A DNA stretch of 64,000 bases from Selaginella moellendorffii (lineage: Eukaryota > Streptophyta > Lycopodiopsida > Selaginellales > Selaginellaceae), in the NCBI RefSeq assembly GCF_000143415.4, contig NW_003314261.1:3278880-3342879 (forward strand), in the 5' to 3' direction. The notes beneath the pieces were generated by a model. That model had not been told where the DNA came from. It made no database searches and saw nothing but the letters and a program-made list of their open reading frames with translations. Below are positions 44,121 to 57,294 of the stretch, one piece after another (the first letter of the stretch is position 1; each line of letters starts with the position of its first letter). The translations under genes were made by a program, and so were the position numbers.

Positions 44121-47100
44121 TACTGATGTCTCAAACCCAAGAGACCAATCCAGGGCAAACCACAAAGAACATGTGGTATTGCAAAAAGCTATAAGCCATC
44201 AAAAAAAATAACTAACCATCATGAAAGATCATCAATCATCCCATCAATAGAGAAATGCATAATCGTCATTGAAGAAAGAATCCACCATCCTGAAGAATGG
44301 CAAATCATTCTAGATCAATGATAATCAAGCAAAACCTTCGACAAGGATAATCAACTATCCTAGATGACAGTCAATCATCATCAACGATTGTTAGATGCAA
44401 AAACCAACTTCAATATCAAAACTAAGAGCCAAAATGCCTTCCCCAACAACTTCTAACAAATGGTACATTGAGCATGAAAACTCAAGGAACAAAAAGTTCA
44501 AAGAAGCCTATAACTAAGTCGTGCCTAACAATGATCACAAGTCTTGCATGAACTAACTTCAATGCTAAAGAAGAAATTATGGTGCAACCCACAATATCCT
44601 CCTCAACACATGTATAAGCCAAACTTCATAATGTGAAAGTTAATGAAGAAAATCTTTGCATCAATCCAAAAGCTAAACATAACAAAGCTATGCTTGATAA
44701 GTGATCACCAAAGGATCCTCCATGAATCCATCTTTAGCGAGATGTAACTCACTTCATAACAAGCACAAGAAAAATCATTAATGATTGATATATCCCAACT
44801 GAAATTCAATAAGGATTCAATCATTCCAATATCAATCACTAATTCTTCCTCTCATAGAGTTAGTATAGTCCATCTAAATCACTTTTCAAGGAAAAGCCAA
44901 AACTCAACCTCTACTAAATAATCTCGCCTAGAATATAACTAACTCAACTTGCCACTTAGTTCGTTTGAACGTCAATACAATTGCTAACTAGCAAATGTAT
45001 GAATGCCAACAACACAAAGAAGCCAAACAATATTGTCAACAACAAGGTATCACTTCAGTGCCACCAACACCATAACAAATCTAGAAGAAAGCATGAGTGA
45101 TTCACCACTCAAAGCGCTTTAGCAACTAAGCTAACTAAGGTCGAAGATACCTTAATCAGTATCCGAAACCAACCCTTCAGCAAAACTCAGTTACAGATAA
45201 CACTTCATCAAGGAGTGATTCACCACGTCCAAGACTCAATGACATCCAACACTATAGACTAGATGTAACCAAATGATATCAACAGAGGTAGAGTCGACAT
45301 GTCAACATGAAAAACTCATATAAGTCTAATGACACGATCCTTTACAACACCATCCAGTAAAGCAAGCCCATCACTGCTAAATCATCATCGAGCAAAGCAA
45401 GTGTCAATAGTTCTCGACTAAGTCTACAAGTAATCACTAGTCACAAAGCAATTAACAATCACCCCTCAACTTGCCTTCACAAGACCCAAACACCAACTCT
45501 TGTCATCAAGTTATATACTTGTCCAACATGAATGTGATACCCCAGGTATGAGATAAAAGTTCATAGACAAGCACAAACTAAATGACCACTCGAATCCAAC
45601 TCAACCGCAATAAGCTCACTAATGCATTTAGCCAATAGCTCTGAACATGCCTTGAAGAGGCTAGCTATGCGTAATCAACATTTAGTCGAAACTAAAGTGA
45701 AGACCACGAGATGGACTCATATCGGTATACAACCTCTTTATAGATAAAGCTATAGTATGGGTACCAACATCTCAACCTCAAACAACTAAGTTGGACATCA
45801 CCATCCTCAACCAAGGCGTAGGGCCATCAAGACCAAATCAAGATCAGTGAGAGCTCACTACTCTTATAAAGTATAACGAAATGCAAGATGCAAACTACCA
45901 CCAAGCACAATGCTATAGAAGAAAGGCACAAATGTCACCTTTCTTAGAAAAGTGCAATGGCCACTTTTCTACACCAACTCCAGACTCTATCCAACTCAAT
46001 TGCTTTAGCCCCAAATGTCAGTATCCCTTTCGGGCTGCATCATACAAATTACTTACTAAAGTCTAAGCTAACCAAAGTCAACTCCACCCCTTCACTAGTT
46101 TGTACTAGCTTACGAAAACGGAATGGTTTTCAGCAAAGTAATCAACAGATCAGCCATTGGAAAAGCTTAAGAAAATTTACGAAAAATTTCCATCCTAGAG
46201 AAAGAATGACTCTCAGTCCAGGAATGCAAACTTTCAAGACTCAACCAACTTCCTCTTACTAACAACTTCACATAGATTCACCTCAATACAAATTCTCATG
46301 ACCCAATAGTATGCTTAAGCATCGAACATCTTTGCCTATCTAACCGATATCCAATACCGACATTCGCAAAGTGCAAAATGAACATCTAAGGCTTGATCAC
46401 AAAGACCACATCTTCAAATATCCACATTGCACTAGCACTCTTCTTCAACCACCTTCAAGATCTAATGTGAAGCCAAAACATTAACAAGAAAAATGACATG
46501 GAAAATCAAGCTTTAAGGAAAAATTCCTCTTCACTCAAAATAACAATGCCACTTCCACCAACACTAGTGTTAGTGATGTCAATGCCTCAACTACACACTG
46601 TCTCCATCCAACAATCTACTCCAAGTGCTAACGGATCAATTGATGAGCTATAACAAATGAATGTTACAACCCTTTTCCAACACCTTATGGGCAAACCCTC
46701 AAGAACATGGAACCAACTTAAGTTTAGCATAATAGACCACCATCGAGAATCCAGTCAAAGCTACTACAATACTACTATATGCAAGTAGATTAACTTCACT
46801 ATCAACTACTTTGGGGTTGATTATCATTTGACCAAGCAACTTCGTAAACACATTGCTCACTATCACATGGATATGATACAAGTATCACAATGACTTGATC
46901 ATCAATTGAGCAACACCACGAGTAATGCCCATGTCACTACTACAAATGTTTATGTGACTATCAAGTGCTAACTCAATTGGACAAAATGCAACATAAATAC
47001 CACACTCTACCGATAGAGACTTACAACACCCACCACCACTAACTTTTGTTCACAACATAGACAAGCTTATGCCACTCTCTTTTTGACTAAACTCAAAACT

Positions 47101-47966
47101 AATCTAACACCAAGCTACTCAAGGAGCAATAGCAAGATTCCCTAGAAAAGAATTGAGCATTGCAACCCAAATCTTCCAATAACAAGCCTAGACAAAATGG
47201 TTTAGCACTTCACCACTATCCATCCCATGATTCACCACTAGTAAGACCATCACTTCCAACATGCATCAAGGTAGGGACTCTTGATTGCATAATGTGAACA
47301 CAGGCAATGAGTCACACCTTGTTGCAAATCATTTCTTCAAGAGGAGAAAATAATTTACGTGTTTGATCCTTCGTCCCTGGTGATTCTCTTTTCAGTTTCA
47401 TCTTTGACTAAACCTCAAGCTTGCTTTCGCACTACTTTCAGTCCAATCCAAAAAAAATTTAGGAGAGAGCACAACAATAATTACTTGAACCAATAGACTA
47501 ATCCCTATAATCTTGATTGATCCATTTATAATCATGCCTAGGAAGGATCCACTAGTGCTGTGCTAAATAGCTACGGACCAGCCTATTTGCCACTCACAGC
47601 AAACCCAGGGAAGGTTTACTTTCACCTGTGGTACATAGAACAACTCATAGAACCATTGGAACAACTCATGGGACCACCAGTAGGCTAACATTAATCCTGC
47701 CAACTCAAAGTGTAACCTTGAGTTGCTAATGTGCCTCACTCACGAGCCCAAGCGCAAACTCGTGTAAACGGAACAACTCAGTCCACCTTATAAGCCCAAG
47801 AGCAAACTCACACAAGCTCACATAATATGGAACAAAATCCATACCCAAGGAACAAGTGCGGAGCCTTTACACCCAAACGTGTACCCACTTGGATCATCGT
47901 TTTCATCTCTGCATATGCAACGAGACTAGTTGCCCAATCTCATTGGATAGTGCTCGGCGAGAACCT
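44121..47966 (-). other. Internal region of element B, right part, non-coding
   Basis: AT-leaning sequence with many stops in all frames. I found no gag, RT, RNase H or integrase signature when reading the minus strand. It is the main part of the gene-less element B. Confidence 0.5.
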
Positions 47967-47978
47967 CCTCTGATACCA
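47967..47978 (-). other. Primer-binding site of element B
   Basis: TGGTATCAGAGG on the minus strand, two bases from the LTR start at 47,981; matches initiator tRNA-Met in 11 of 12 positions. Confidence 0.75.
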
Positions 47979-47980
47979 AA

Positions 47981-49265
47981 TGAAGCGCACATGGTTTTTA
48001 CCCTTTATCCTATGGTGATTTACCATAGGATAACACCACAAAGCGGAACCTAAACCCTCTTTGTGCCATATGTCACATGCCACATGTCCAAAGAACAGTG
48101 GTGCGGAACCTGAGTTTTAGGGCCTTGGGCCACTGAATGAAGGAAAGGTGCCAAACTCCCAAGCTTGGAGCCAAGGAGTGACGGAACTGAACCACGGAGC
48201 AACTCCCAAGCATACAGCCCAAGGAGTGAAGGGACAGGAGCCCGGAGTGACTTGGAACAGTCCTGGAGCAACCAGCATCCTAATGCCAGAACCAACATGC
48301 AAAACGAAGCCAAACAGAGTTTGGCGCTATTTCGACATACTGGTGGCTTAACGTGAGGATATGGGTACTCCACCAGCTAACATGGAATGGAACTTGGGCT
48401 TAGACCCAAGCCTGACGCAGAACAAGGATAGGTACGCAAGCGGGAGCTAGACTATGCCTCAAGTTGGTCAGCCATGCCCAACCTACCCACTAAAGAGTTA
48501 AAGAAGTACCTGATCCAGAGACATCGGGAGTGAATGTCTGTGCATTGTCGGGGTGATAGCCACTGCCTCCTTGGGTTAGACTGGACTTAAGGTTCGGCTA
48601 CACTCCCCGTAGGCACATACAGCCAAGCACACTAAGCCTCCAGATTCCTTCCCTACTATACATTTGGAACCCCTTGTAGCCCCTCCCCCCCCCTGTTGAG
48701 GAACAGACGCTTTGGGCTTTCACCCCTTAGTACCAGGAGTTAGTCTCTGGGACAAGCTCAAAACTTACTAAATATGGAATGGCACTAGAATGTGAATTTG
48801 GACACGGGATGAACATCATTGTGTTCAGGCCGATCTCTACATTCCGTAGATATGCCAAATGAGCAAATCTGAACACTTTCCATAAATAGCATTTAGGACC
48901 GAAATGAGACCAACACAAAGGGCATGATAGCGAGGGTGTTTGGCAGACACGGTAAGCTATCATCCAGCGATATTGAGGGACCAATCTCAATACGCGAGGG
49001 TTTTGTCAAGCCAGTGCAAGACAGAGCAAAAAAGAACTAACAAGCCGGGCCGAGTATGCTCAGCTAAATAGACATTTAGGAATTCCTTCCTTATACTTAT
49101 CCGGCTAAGTACATATACTAAGCCCAATTTACTAACACTTGAACAAGAGGGGCCAATAAAGGGAACCAGCAATACCGACCTCCTGCCATTATGGCAGTAA
49201 GGAAAGAGTGTCCGTAAGGACTGGCCGATAGGTAACTTTCGATACCCGAAGTCACATTTGCAACA
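47981..49265 (-). repeat. Right LTR of element B (5' LTR), with a foreign insert
   Basis: Direct repeat of 34,393-35,525, beginning TGAAGCGCAC and ending GCAACA. Relative to the left copy it carries about 160 extra bases at about 48,492-48,652, the second half of which is A-type LTR sequence (GGTTAGACTGGACTTAAGG...). Confidence 0.8.
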
Positions 49266-49538
49266 ACCTCGGACCCGATCTTGGACTTGACCTCAGACTC
49301 GACCTCGAACTCGGTCTCAGACCCGATCTCGGAACTTGGACTTTGTCTTGAACTCAGTCTCGAACTCAGTCTCAGAGTCGGCCTTAGACTCGATCCCGGA
49401 CTCTATCTCGAACTCAGTCTCAGAGTCGGTCTTGGACTCGATCTTAGACTCAGTCCCATCCGATGAACTCTTTATCATTTCGGTCATGCTTTCGGGGATC
49501 CTTTAGCTTACAACACCTCGGGGAGTTGGTTCCTTACA
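49266..49538 (-). repeat. LTR of element A2, part 2, with ACCTC target duplication
   Basis: Resumes the hexamer array of the A-type LTR directly after element B (49,266-49,270 is the second ACCTC) and ends with the A-type terminus GGTTCCTTACA at 49,538. Confidence 0.8.
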
Positions 49539-49553
49539 CACAGGTCTGACGAG

Positions 49554-50040
49554 TAAGTCCCATTGTCCTTTGGGACTTCCTCACCACAGGATGGTATCCT
49601 TGGTCACTACACCAAAGGATTACTCCTCTTCCTTTCCACAGTCTAAGATTTTGGGACAATATTTCAAAACACCGTAACCCTACATAAGCCTCATGAGTAC
49701 TCTCCCCACCTTTTGCCTTTGGGTGCTCTAGTCATGAGACTAGAGCAAGGTTCCATTGAGCCACACTAGGTATCTAAAGAAGTAATACCACCCACACTTG
49801 GATTGGGAGCATCAACCATTTGATCTCCCGAGGGAGCTAAAGCTAGCTCTTGAACACTTCACCAAGCTACCCCGCTTGTCTATTCATATTCACTCTAGCT
49901 TTGGACTCCTCAATGAATATATCATCACCCAACACATAGGCATAACCTTCCTAGGTCACATTGGCCTTTTTTGGCTAAATTGGCTCCACTAAGGCCTAAC
50001 CCCCACATTCTCCTTACTATACTTTTGAAACCTTATATAG
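49554..50040 (-). repeat. LTR-C-related fragment, direct repeat of 51,690-52,190
   Basis: Shares long segments with 51,690-52,190 (CTTCCTCACCACA, CACCCACACTTGGA, CTACTATACTTTTGAA at the end) with many substitutions. It is probably the remnant left LTR of the element whose right LTR is 51,245-52,697. Confidence 0.65.
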
Positions 50041-51228
50041 CCCCCCACTCCCCTAAACGCATGCTTTACCACATGCCTTCCAACTTAGGCTATACCATTT
50101 CCATTGGGATTCCCTTGGCAAGGGGTTTTCATGAACCCACTAACGTAACTTCAAGGTATTACACCTTGGTACATTTGGTATCTCCATACCATCAGCTCCA
50201 CGAGCCTACCTTTATGACACTTGCACTCATGTCTAAGTCTTTTTACCAAGACCAACACAGTCATTTCTCATGCCAACTATCTGTTAGCACTTCATTATAG
50301 TGTTATCACACAACTCTGCACCAAAGTTGCTTTCTTCTGGGAACACCTTTCCCACGACTTTAGTATGGCACATTCTACCACCCATGAGATACCCACTATT
50401 CTCATACTTGGATCTTATGATCCTCCCCAGCCTCTGTGGGGCATAACACACTTCAATCTAAATGCTTCCATTCGTCCTTTAGGGCCATTCTTTGACTCCA
50501 CTCAAGTCATTCAGCCTTTTGGACTTTTTTTTTTTAATCCCCCGACCTATAAGGTCTTACTTTTGAGGTGTTAGCTCATTGGAATACAATTTCTTGTATT
50601 CATGTCCTACTCACAAGGACCACTATTACAAGTGTTATTCCAACACTTGCCTATTTTTTCGTTCTTTGTGAGCTACCTTCACCCGTTAGGACTATCTGTC
50701 CATATGATGAGAATATCGATTCATCCTCTAAGCACACCCCCAACTCCTAAGGTTGTTCCAGCATTTATTCAAGGTAACCCCGGCTACCACTTCAAAGACT
50801 TATGTCCTCATCCGTATTTGACCTCCCATGGTCATTAATTCTGGTCTCATATTCATGAGCATCAGCCTCAACTTCAAAAGGGTAATCTTGTGACTCCTTT
50901 ATCGTTTTGGAGTCTATATCTTCCCTGTGATCCCAACTATAGTTGTTTACCACAACTACATTAGCCAGTTTGCTGAGTCAAACACTCATTTGGATCACAT
51001 CCTCAACTCAATGAGGAAAACCTTACACTATTCCCAAGATCCCAAAGTCGTTCCATTATTAGTCCTTTTCTATCCACCACTTTACCTACAAGTTCACACG
51101 TGAACTGTAGTGGAGAGCCATCTCTTCCCGACTTATTACTCCTCACAAATAGGCCCACTTCTAGGACCTTTTGATGCCCACACCAGTGGTGATATACTTG
51201 AGCACCAATAAAAGTCAGACTAAGGAAT
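50041..51228 (-). other. Internal remnant of LTR-C element
   Basis: Between two LTR-C-like repeats. Short frames only; no retroelement protein motif recognised. Confidence 0.4.
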
Positions 51229-51241
51229 AGCTCTGATACCA
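51229..51241 (-). other. Primer-binding site of LTR-C element
   Basis: TGGTATCAGAGCT on the minus strand, three bases from the TGTAAGTG LTR start; a full match to the usual plant initiator tRNA-Met PBS. Confidence 0.8.
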
Positions 51242-51244
51242 AGT

Positions 51245-52697
51245 TGTAAGTGACTAATTTTTCCATTCTACTTTAGTCACTTAACCACACCTCCGACCAC
51301 TTGGAGGAGTCTCATTCACAACCTCCTTAAGTCTAATTCGGGACTTGGGACTTGCTAACCCCGAGAATGGCATCCATGCCACTCATCCCTTGCACTTAGT
51401 CCAAGTGCTCCACGTGCCCGGTCCCAAGACCGACACCCTAAGGTACCACCGACATACTAGCCTGTTAAGCTAAGGCCATGCCCCTTCACCTTGGTCACAC
51501 TGGTGGTCCAACACCACTTGCATCGCAGTCCCGTCTCTCAAGGACTAGGCCATCCGTCCAGGAGTGACCATCCAAGATCCATTCTTTAGCATCCTTAAGA
51601 TACCTGCAGACATGGGGAATAGCCTTCCCCAATATCCCTTTTACAGTCCCCACCAAGTCCCTTTTCTGCCCATGGCCGTGTTCGCCAACACTGCCATTGG
51701 GACAGGGCCCAAAGGCCCAACCACTAAGTGCCACTGTCCTCTGGGACTTCCTCACCACATAACCGTATCATTAGTCATTACACCAGAGGACCACTCCTCT
51801 TCTTTTCCATAGTTTGGGACTTTGGGACAACATTTCGAAACACCGTGGCCTTACACAAGCCTCATGGGTACTCTCCCCACCTTCCACCTTTTGGTGCTCT
51901 AGCCATGGGCTTAGAGCAAGGTTCCGTTGAGCCATGCCAGGTATCCAAGTAAGTAGTGCCACCCACACTTGGACTGGGAGCATCGACCATTCGATCTCCC
52001 GGGGGAACTAGAGTTGGTGCTTGAACACTTCGCCAAGCTACCCTACTTGACAATCCGTATTCACTCTAGCCTTGGACCTCCCAGTGGTTATCCCATCACC
52101 CAACACCTAGGTACAGCCTTCTTGGGCCAAATTAGCCTTTCCTAGCTAAACTGGCTCCACTAGAGTCCTCCCCCTACTATACTTTTGAAGCTCACCAAAC
52201 CCCCCAAGGTCTGGGAGATGAACGCTTTGGGCTTTCACCCTCTCAAACTCGAACTCGGAATTGGACTCGAACTTGGACTCGGACTCGGACTCGGGCTTAG
52301 GCTTGGTCTCGGCCTCGGCCTCGGTCTCAGTCTCGGTCCCAGTCTCGACTCCGGACTCCATCTCAGGTCCTTCTCGCACTCCATCTCGGATTCCATCTCG
52401 GGTCCATCTTGGACTCCATTTCAAACACCATCTCAGTCCATCTTGGATTCCATCTCGGGTCCATCTCGGACTCCATCTTAGGTCCATCTTGGACTCCATC
52501 TCGGACTCCATCTCGGTCCATCTCGGACTCACTTATTGCTCTTCCTTGAGCATTTCATTAAGAGTTCCACTCCCGCTCTCAACCTTTCAAGTCGGAGCTT
52601 TTAGTCCAAATATGTTACGCTTGTTTGGCATTCGCTTCGGCCACTACCACGTGGCACCCTTTCGGCTCCACTTTGGGGCTTAGGGATTTTTACCTCA
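51245..52697 (-). repeat. LTR of element C (right, 5' LTR)
   Basis: Begins TGTAAGTGAC beside a PBS and ends near TTTTTACCTCA. It contains CTACTATACTTTTG, GCTTTGGGCTTTCACCC and a hexamer array (about 52,240-52,530). The far end is the inverse of 31,750-32,399. Confidence 0.7.
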
Positions 52698-55600
52698 CGA
52701 AACCATTGTACCACTACAATGCTATCTTTTAAAAATATGTGGGAAACTTACGCAATTGCCAAGTATTATCCCAAGAATAATAGGTAATAATCACCATAAA
52801 GTGATTAAACTAGTGGTACACATATAGAAGAATTCCAATTGGACGTGAGGATTGGCAATAAGAATAAAAGTTGTACATAGTATTGTGAATGTCACTATCA
52901 ATTGAGTCTAAGTTTTTTATTTGCAACTATATAGCTTGCACCAATTACTACTCCAGAGTCAAAGAAGGAAGATGCTACTGCAAAAGAAGAAATTGAAAAA
53001 GTTATAAAGAGAGTGAAATCTAGAGTATGAAAAATTTAAATTTAAACCAAAATTCTAAATCCAAGAATTTAGGGATAATCAAGATTGCCCCTCATCTTCT
53101 CCAATATAAGTGCATGGAATATGAAAAATAAATACAAAAATCTACACATTAATTAGCCCAAAACAACCCTAACCGCCTATGTACCAAATTGAAATCAATC
53201 CAACAGCTATCAAAAACCCTCTATAGTAATATTAGTAGACGGTATTATAGCTATACACTTAGACCTCACACCACTAAATTATTTCATTATTATTATGTAT
53301 ATTTATTATTTTATTTTATTTTAATTTGCTAAATTCTAACATAATTCTTATAAAAAATATTTAAAGATCCACTTGTTCTACATAGGGTTATTATTGTTAA
53401 ATATAATTATATTTCTTAACTTTATTATAAAGTTATTATTAAAATATTAACATAAAATACTAAAGTATATACTGTCAAGAGCTCATTGTGGAGAGAATGA
53501 GATATAATAAAATCACAAAAATACGAAATAATAGAGGAGGAGAAATGGATTTATATTAAACACTCTAAGTATAGAGCCTTCAAAACCTTCAACAAATCCT
53601 AGGTATGAGTCTATATTAATCTTAGATCCCTTCCATATGAATAACATATCATTAAAGGTTTAAGGCTCAATTCTTACTATTATAAGAAATAGTGAATATA
53701 ATCTCTAGTAAATACAAAGATATAGTAAATATGTAACATCATCCCCTTTGATGCTGAACACTAAATAGTAACTAAAGTTGTGTGAAATAAGGCTTAAATG
53801 CCTGATAAAAATTTATAATTGGCTTAAAAGTATGAGCAAATTGGAAAATAAATTCCTAAATATAATCTCTAAAAGAGTGACTAAGGCCAAATAATAAGTT
53901 TATGATATCAATACTAAGTTGAAATATAAATGGGATCAGAAATGATAATATTTTAATAAAGCACAAAATGAAAGCCCATGAATGGTGAAAGATTGAATCA
54001 AAAAATCATTTTAGAGATGCAAAAGAGCATAAAAGAAAAAGGACCCAGACATTAATAATCAAATTTAGTACACGGACATATAGCCTTTTAATAAGCTTAA
54101 CTATTGATCCATTTCAGAAAGAATGACTAAGTTAGAGAAAATTATCAATTGCACATAAATAAGCAGTTTGAACACAAGAAAAATAATGAGGAACTTTCTT
54201 ATGAAAAGAATCCCAAGTGGTAACATAATCAATAATAAAATCATTTATAAAACTAGATGGTGAAGCAAATGAATATTACTAACAAGGATAAAGACCATAG
54301 TTAACAAAAAATTAGAAATTATGTGTTAAAGAGTGCTGGAAATCATTATAATTTAACTCAATAAAAGGAAGGAGTAAAAGCTAATTATCTTATTAAAAGA
54401 AAATAAAAAATCAAAAGTTTGAATAGTATACTTCAATTACTTATCAGATTAAGGATGGTGAGAAGTTGATAATTTGCTTTTGATATAAATGAAAGATGAA
54501 AATAAACTAAGACTCTTGATCACTTATTATATTGTTCAATAGTCTATAGAGATGAATAATCTTGTAAATAAGTTTAGCCAATTGTTATTCATCAATAATC
54601 ATTTGTCATTTAGGAAAATTGGTAGACCACAATAAAAACATTATCAAATCCTTGAGGAAGTGGAAGATTAAATAATATAATTCATAAAGCTAGATTTTTT
54701 AAAGCACTAGAGTAAATAAAAGAGGTTAAAGGAGTCTATGTAAAACATGTTAAGGCATTTGGTTTGTTAATGCATATTGTACATACAAAAAAAGTTTTTA
54801 GCATACTTGAATAAAATTAATTCTAATGTCTTCTAGACACTTAAATTCCCTATTATTAAGGTTTTATAGCACACTTATAGTGAAGATTTACCCCTCTACA
54901 AGATCTATAAGATAATTAAAAGGTTGATATAATGACAAGATGTTAAATCTCCTTTATCAAAAATATCCTCAAATTTAGAATAAGTTTAAGGTAAGAGTGG
55001 ATTTTTTCCTAATAAATGAAGTTTATGCTAAATGAATAGCAATTACAAAGACAGAATCAAAATTTTAATAACTAATATCTCAAAATTTATAAAAAGAAAT
55101 ATGCTAAATTTGAATTAGAAAATCATGAGAATAATACTTAAAGAAATGGAAACTTTTTCAATCATTAAACCACATCTATTCCACTATTAAATTCACGAGA
55201 TCAAATCAAGAAATATAAAAAATGATAAAGGTCTTTGAGATAGAGATAATATTTAAGAAAATATTGCAATGAGTCTAAAATGTTATCATTTTTTACCAAT
55301 TTAATTCATGTTTGATGAGCCCAAAAGAGATTTATTGACCATCCACCACTTCAACACAAGTTAAACGATGTAAAAAAGGATGCCACAATAAAGTGTAAAT
55401 TTTTAGTCAATGAAATTTTGATTAGAGAAGTTAAACTTAATGAATTCAAATTGATTAATGACCTTTAATCAATTAAAAAGGGAATGCACTTTTGCTTATG
55501 ACCACTTTCCTTCTATATTTGTTATCCTTAATGCATTTCTTCTTTATGAATCTCTAAATATTTTATTCTTTATGAATCTTTAAACTTTAATTCAAAAGAT

Positions 55601-57294
55601 TGTAGATGATTTGAACTTTTATGGATCATCTATTAAATTTTTAAATTTTTTTTCTGCTTACAATTCATCATGCTTCTTTACAAGTTCATACCCTTGTGAA
55701 CAAAAGCTGAGAATTGCAGCTCTCCCAAAAGCTTTAACTTTTTTACACCTTACCCCTTAGGTTGAACCCAATTGGAGCAAATTAGATATATTATATATCA
55801 ATTTTACCATATAATGTGATTCCTTTAATTAATCAATAAAGTCAAATCTAAGACCTCTGTAATATCAAATATAAACTTTTGAATTTGAACTTCTTGTGAG
55901 GTCACTCAACTTGGGTACTACTCAAATGTAAAAATAATTAACTCTAAGTATTCTAAAACTTCTAACCAATTGGAAAAGAGAATACAGTTTTTTATAGGTC
56001 CTCTCCCTCTAAACCCTTATAGATTGTTTTTCAAATTATTTTCTTTAATTGAATTGAATATTTTCATTCTCTATAAGCCTAATAGCAAGTGCAAGGATAA
56101 GGACATTACTCCTATAAGTGATCTATATTGCTATAATATATCCAAAGGTAGTTCTTGATTAGATATTGTTGTTTAGCATTAGAAAGATACTATTAATATG
56201 TGACTTCAATCTTGATTGCAATAACATATTACTCATGTGTTGGTTGCTCCAAGACTATGGTCATTAGATGAGGAACAAAAGTTTAATGATGATGTCTCAA
56301 TCAATATTCTTCTTATTATCAAAATAAATAACAAAAACATTGGTAATCATGAAAGATATTAGATTTAGATAATAAAGCATGAGATCTTTGATATCCTCAC
56401 AAAGGACAAGGTGGAAATATCCCTTATGAACTACATTGTATTATGAAATATTAATGGTGACCATTTAGAACTCTGATGTTAAACATAGTGCAATTGTTAC
56501 AAGTTATTAATGGTGATGTGCTCTTGATCAGTATTGTTGAACATGCTAGTGAAGTGTTAAACAAAGAGATCAAAGGTTCTAAAGAATATAGAAAACCAAG
56601 AAAGAGGTATCCTAGTAAAATTAATCCCATGAGTTAAAGTAGAAAATTAGTGCTTTGAAGTCTAACTTGGTTGAGGAAGCCACAAAAGTTAGATCATATG
56701 TTATTAAATTTTGCTAGCATACTAAAATTTAATTTGAAACCAAGAAGTAGTTGGTGTTCAATAATTTATTGGAGTTATGAGTGAAGTGTTATATTATATT
56801 GCTCTAACACTTGATATGACTTCCACACAGTATTAAAATCTGATTGGAGCTAAAAAAAAAGAACCCATTTCTATCTTAAGAAATTTTAAAGTAAATACAC
56901 AAGTGAAATTAATATACCACAATAACAAAAAATATTTTAATCATAAATAAAATATCTACATGAAAGAGAAGATAATTAATGGAGAAGAAAATACCAAAAT
57001 AATAATCAAGTAAAATGATAATAAATTATATAATGCTATACAAAAAATATATTTTATGGTACTACATCGTTCTCCCATTTTACTGAAAATTTTAAAAAGA
57101 TTGAGATTATATATCATGAAAGGATTTACATAGAAGCAACGGTAAGAGTATCAACAAGAGAAAATAAGAAGAAAACAGGATAGAACAGATATTGATATTT
57201 TAATTATGATTAAAATCTTTTTTGTTGTATATTAATTTTATTTGTGTATTTACTTTTAAAAGTAAAAGAGAAAGCATCATTTTCAGCTGAATGT
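52698..57294. other. AT-rich gene-free block
   Basis: About 4.6 kb of very AT-rich DNA with stops in every frame. I found no gene, RNA or repeat border; it is probably old transposon DNA like 23,940-25,599. It ends just downstream of the PPR stop codon. Confidence 0.55.

Larger units (their letters stand above)
34393..49265 (-). mobile_element. Element B: large LTR retrotransposon without recognisable genes (LARD-like)
   Basis: Flanked by direct repeats 34,393-35,525 and 47,981-49,265, bordered by an ACCTC target duplication. A PBS (TGGTATCAGAGG on the minus strand, 47,967-47,978) lies next to the right LTR, so it reads leftward. Without the nested A1 insertion the internal part is about 4.9 kb (35,526-36,572 and 44,121-47,980). 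I see no gag, RT, RNase H or integrase motif there, so it would depend on another element's proteins. By eye the LTRs differ at very roughly 10% of sites in the first 350 bp, so it is much older than A1. Confidence 0.75.
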
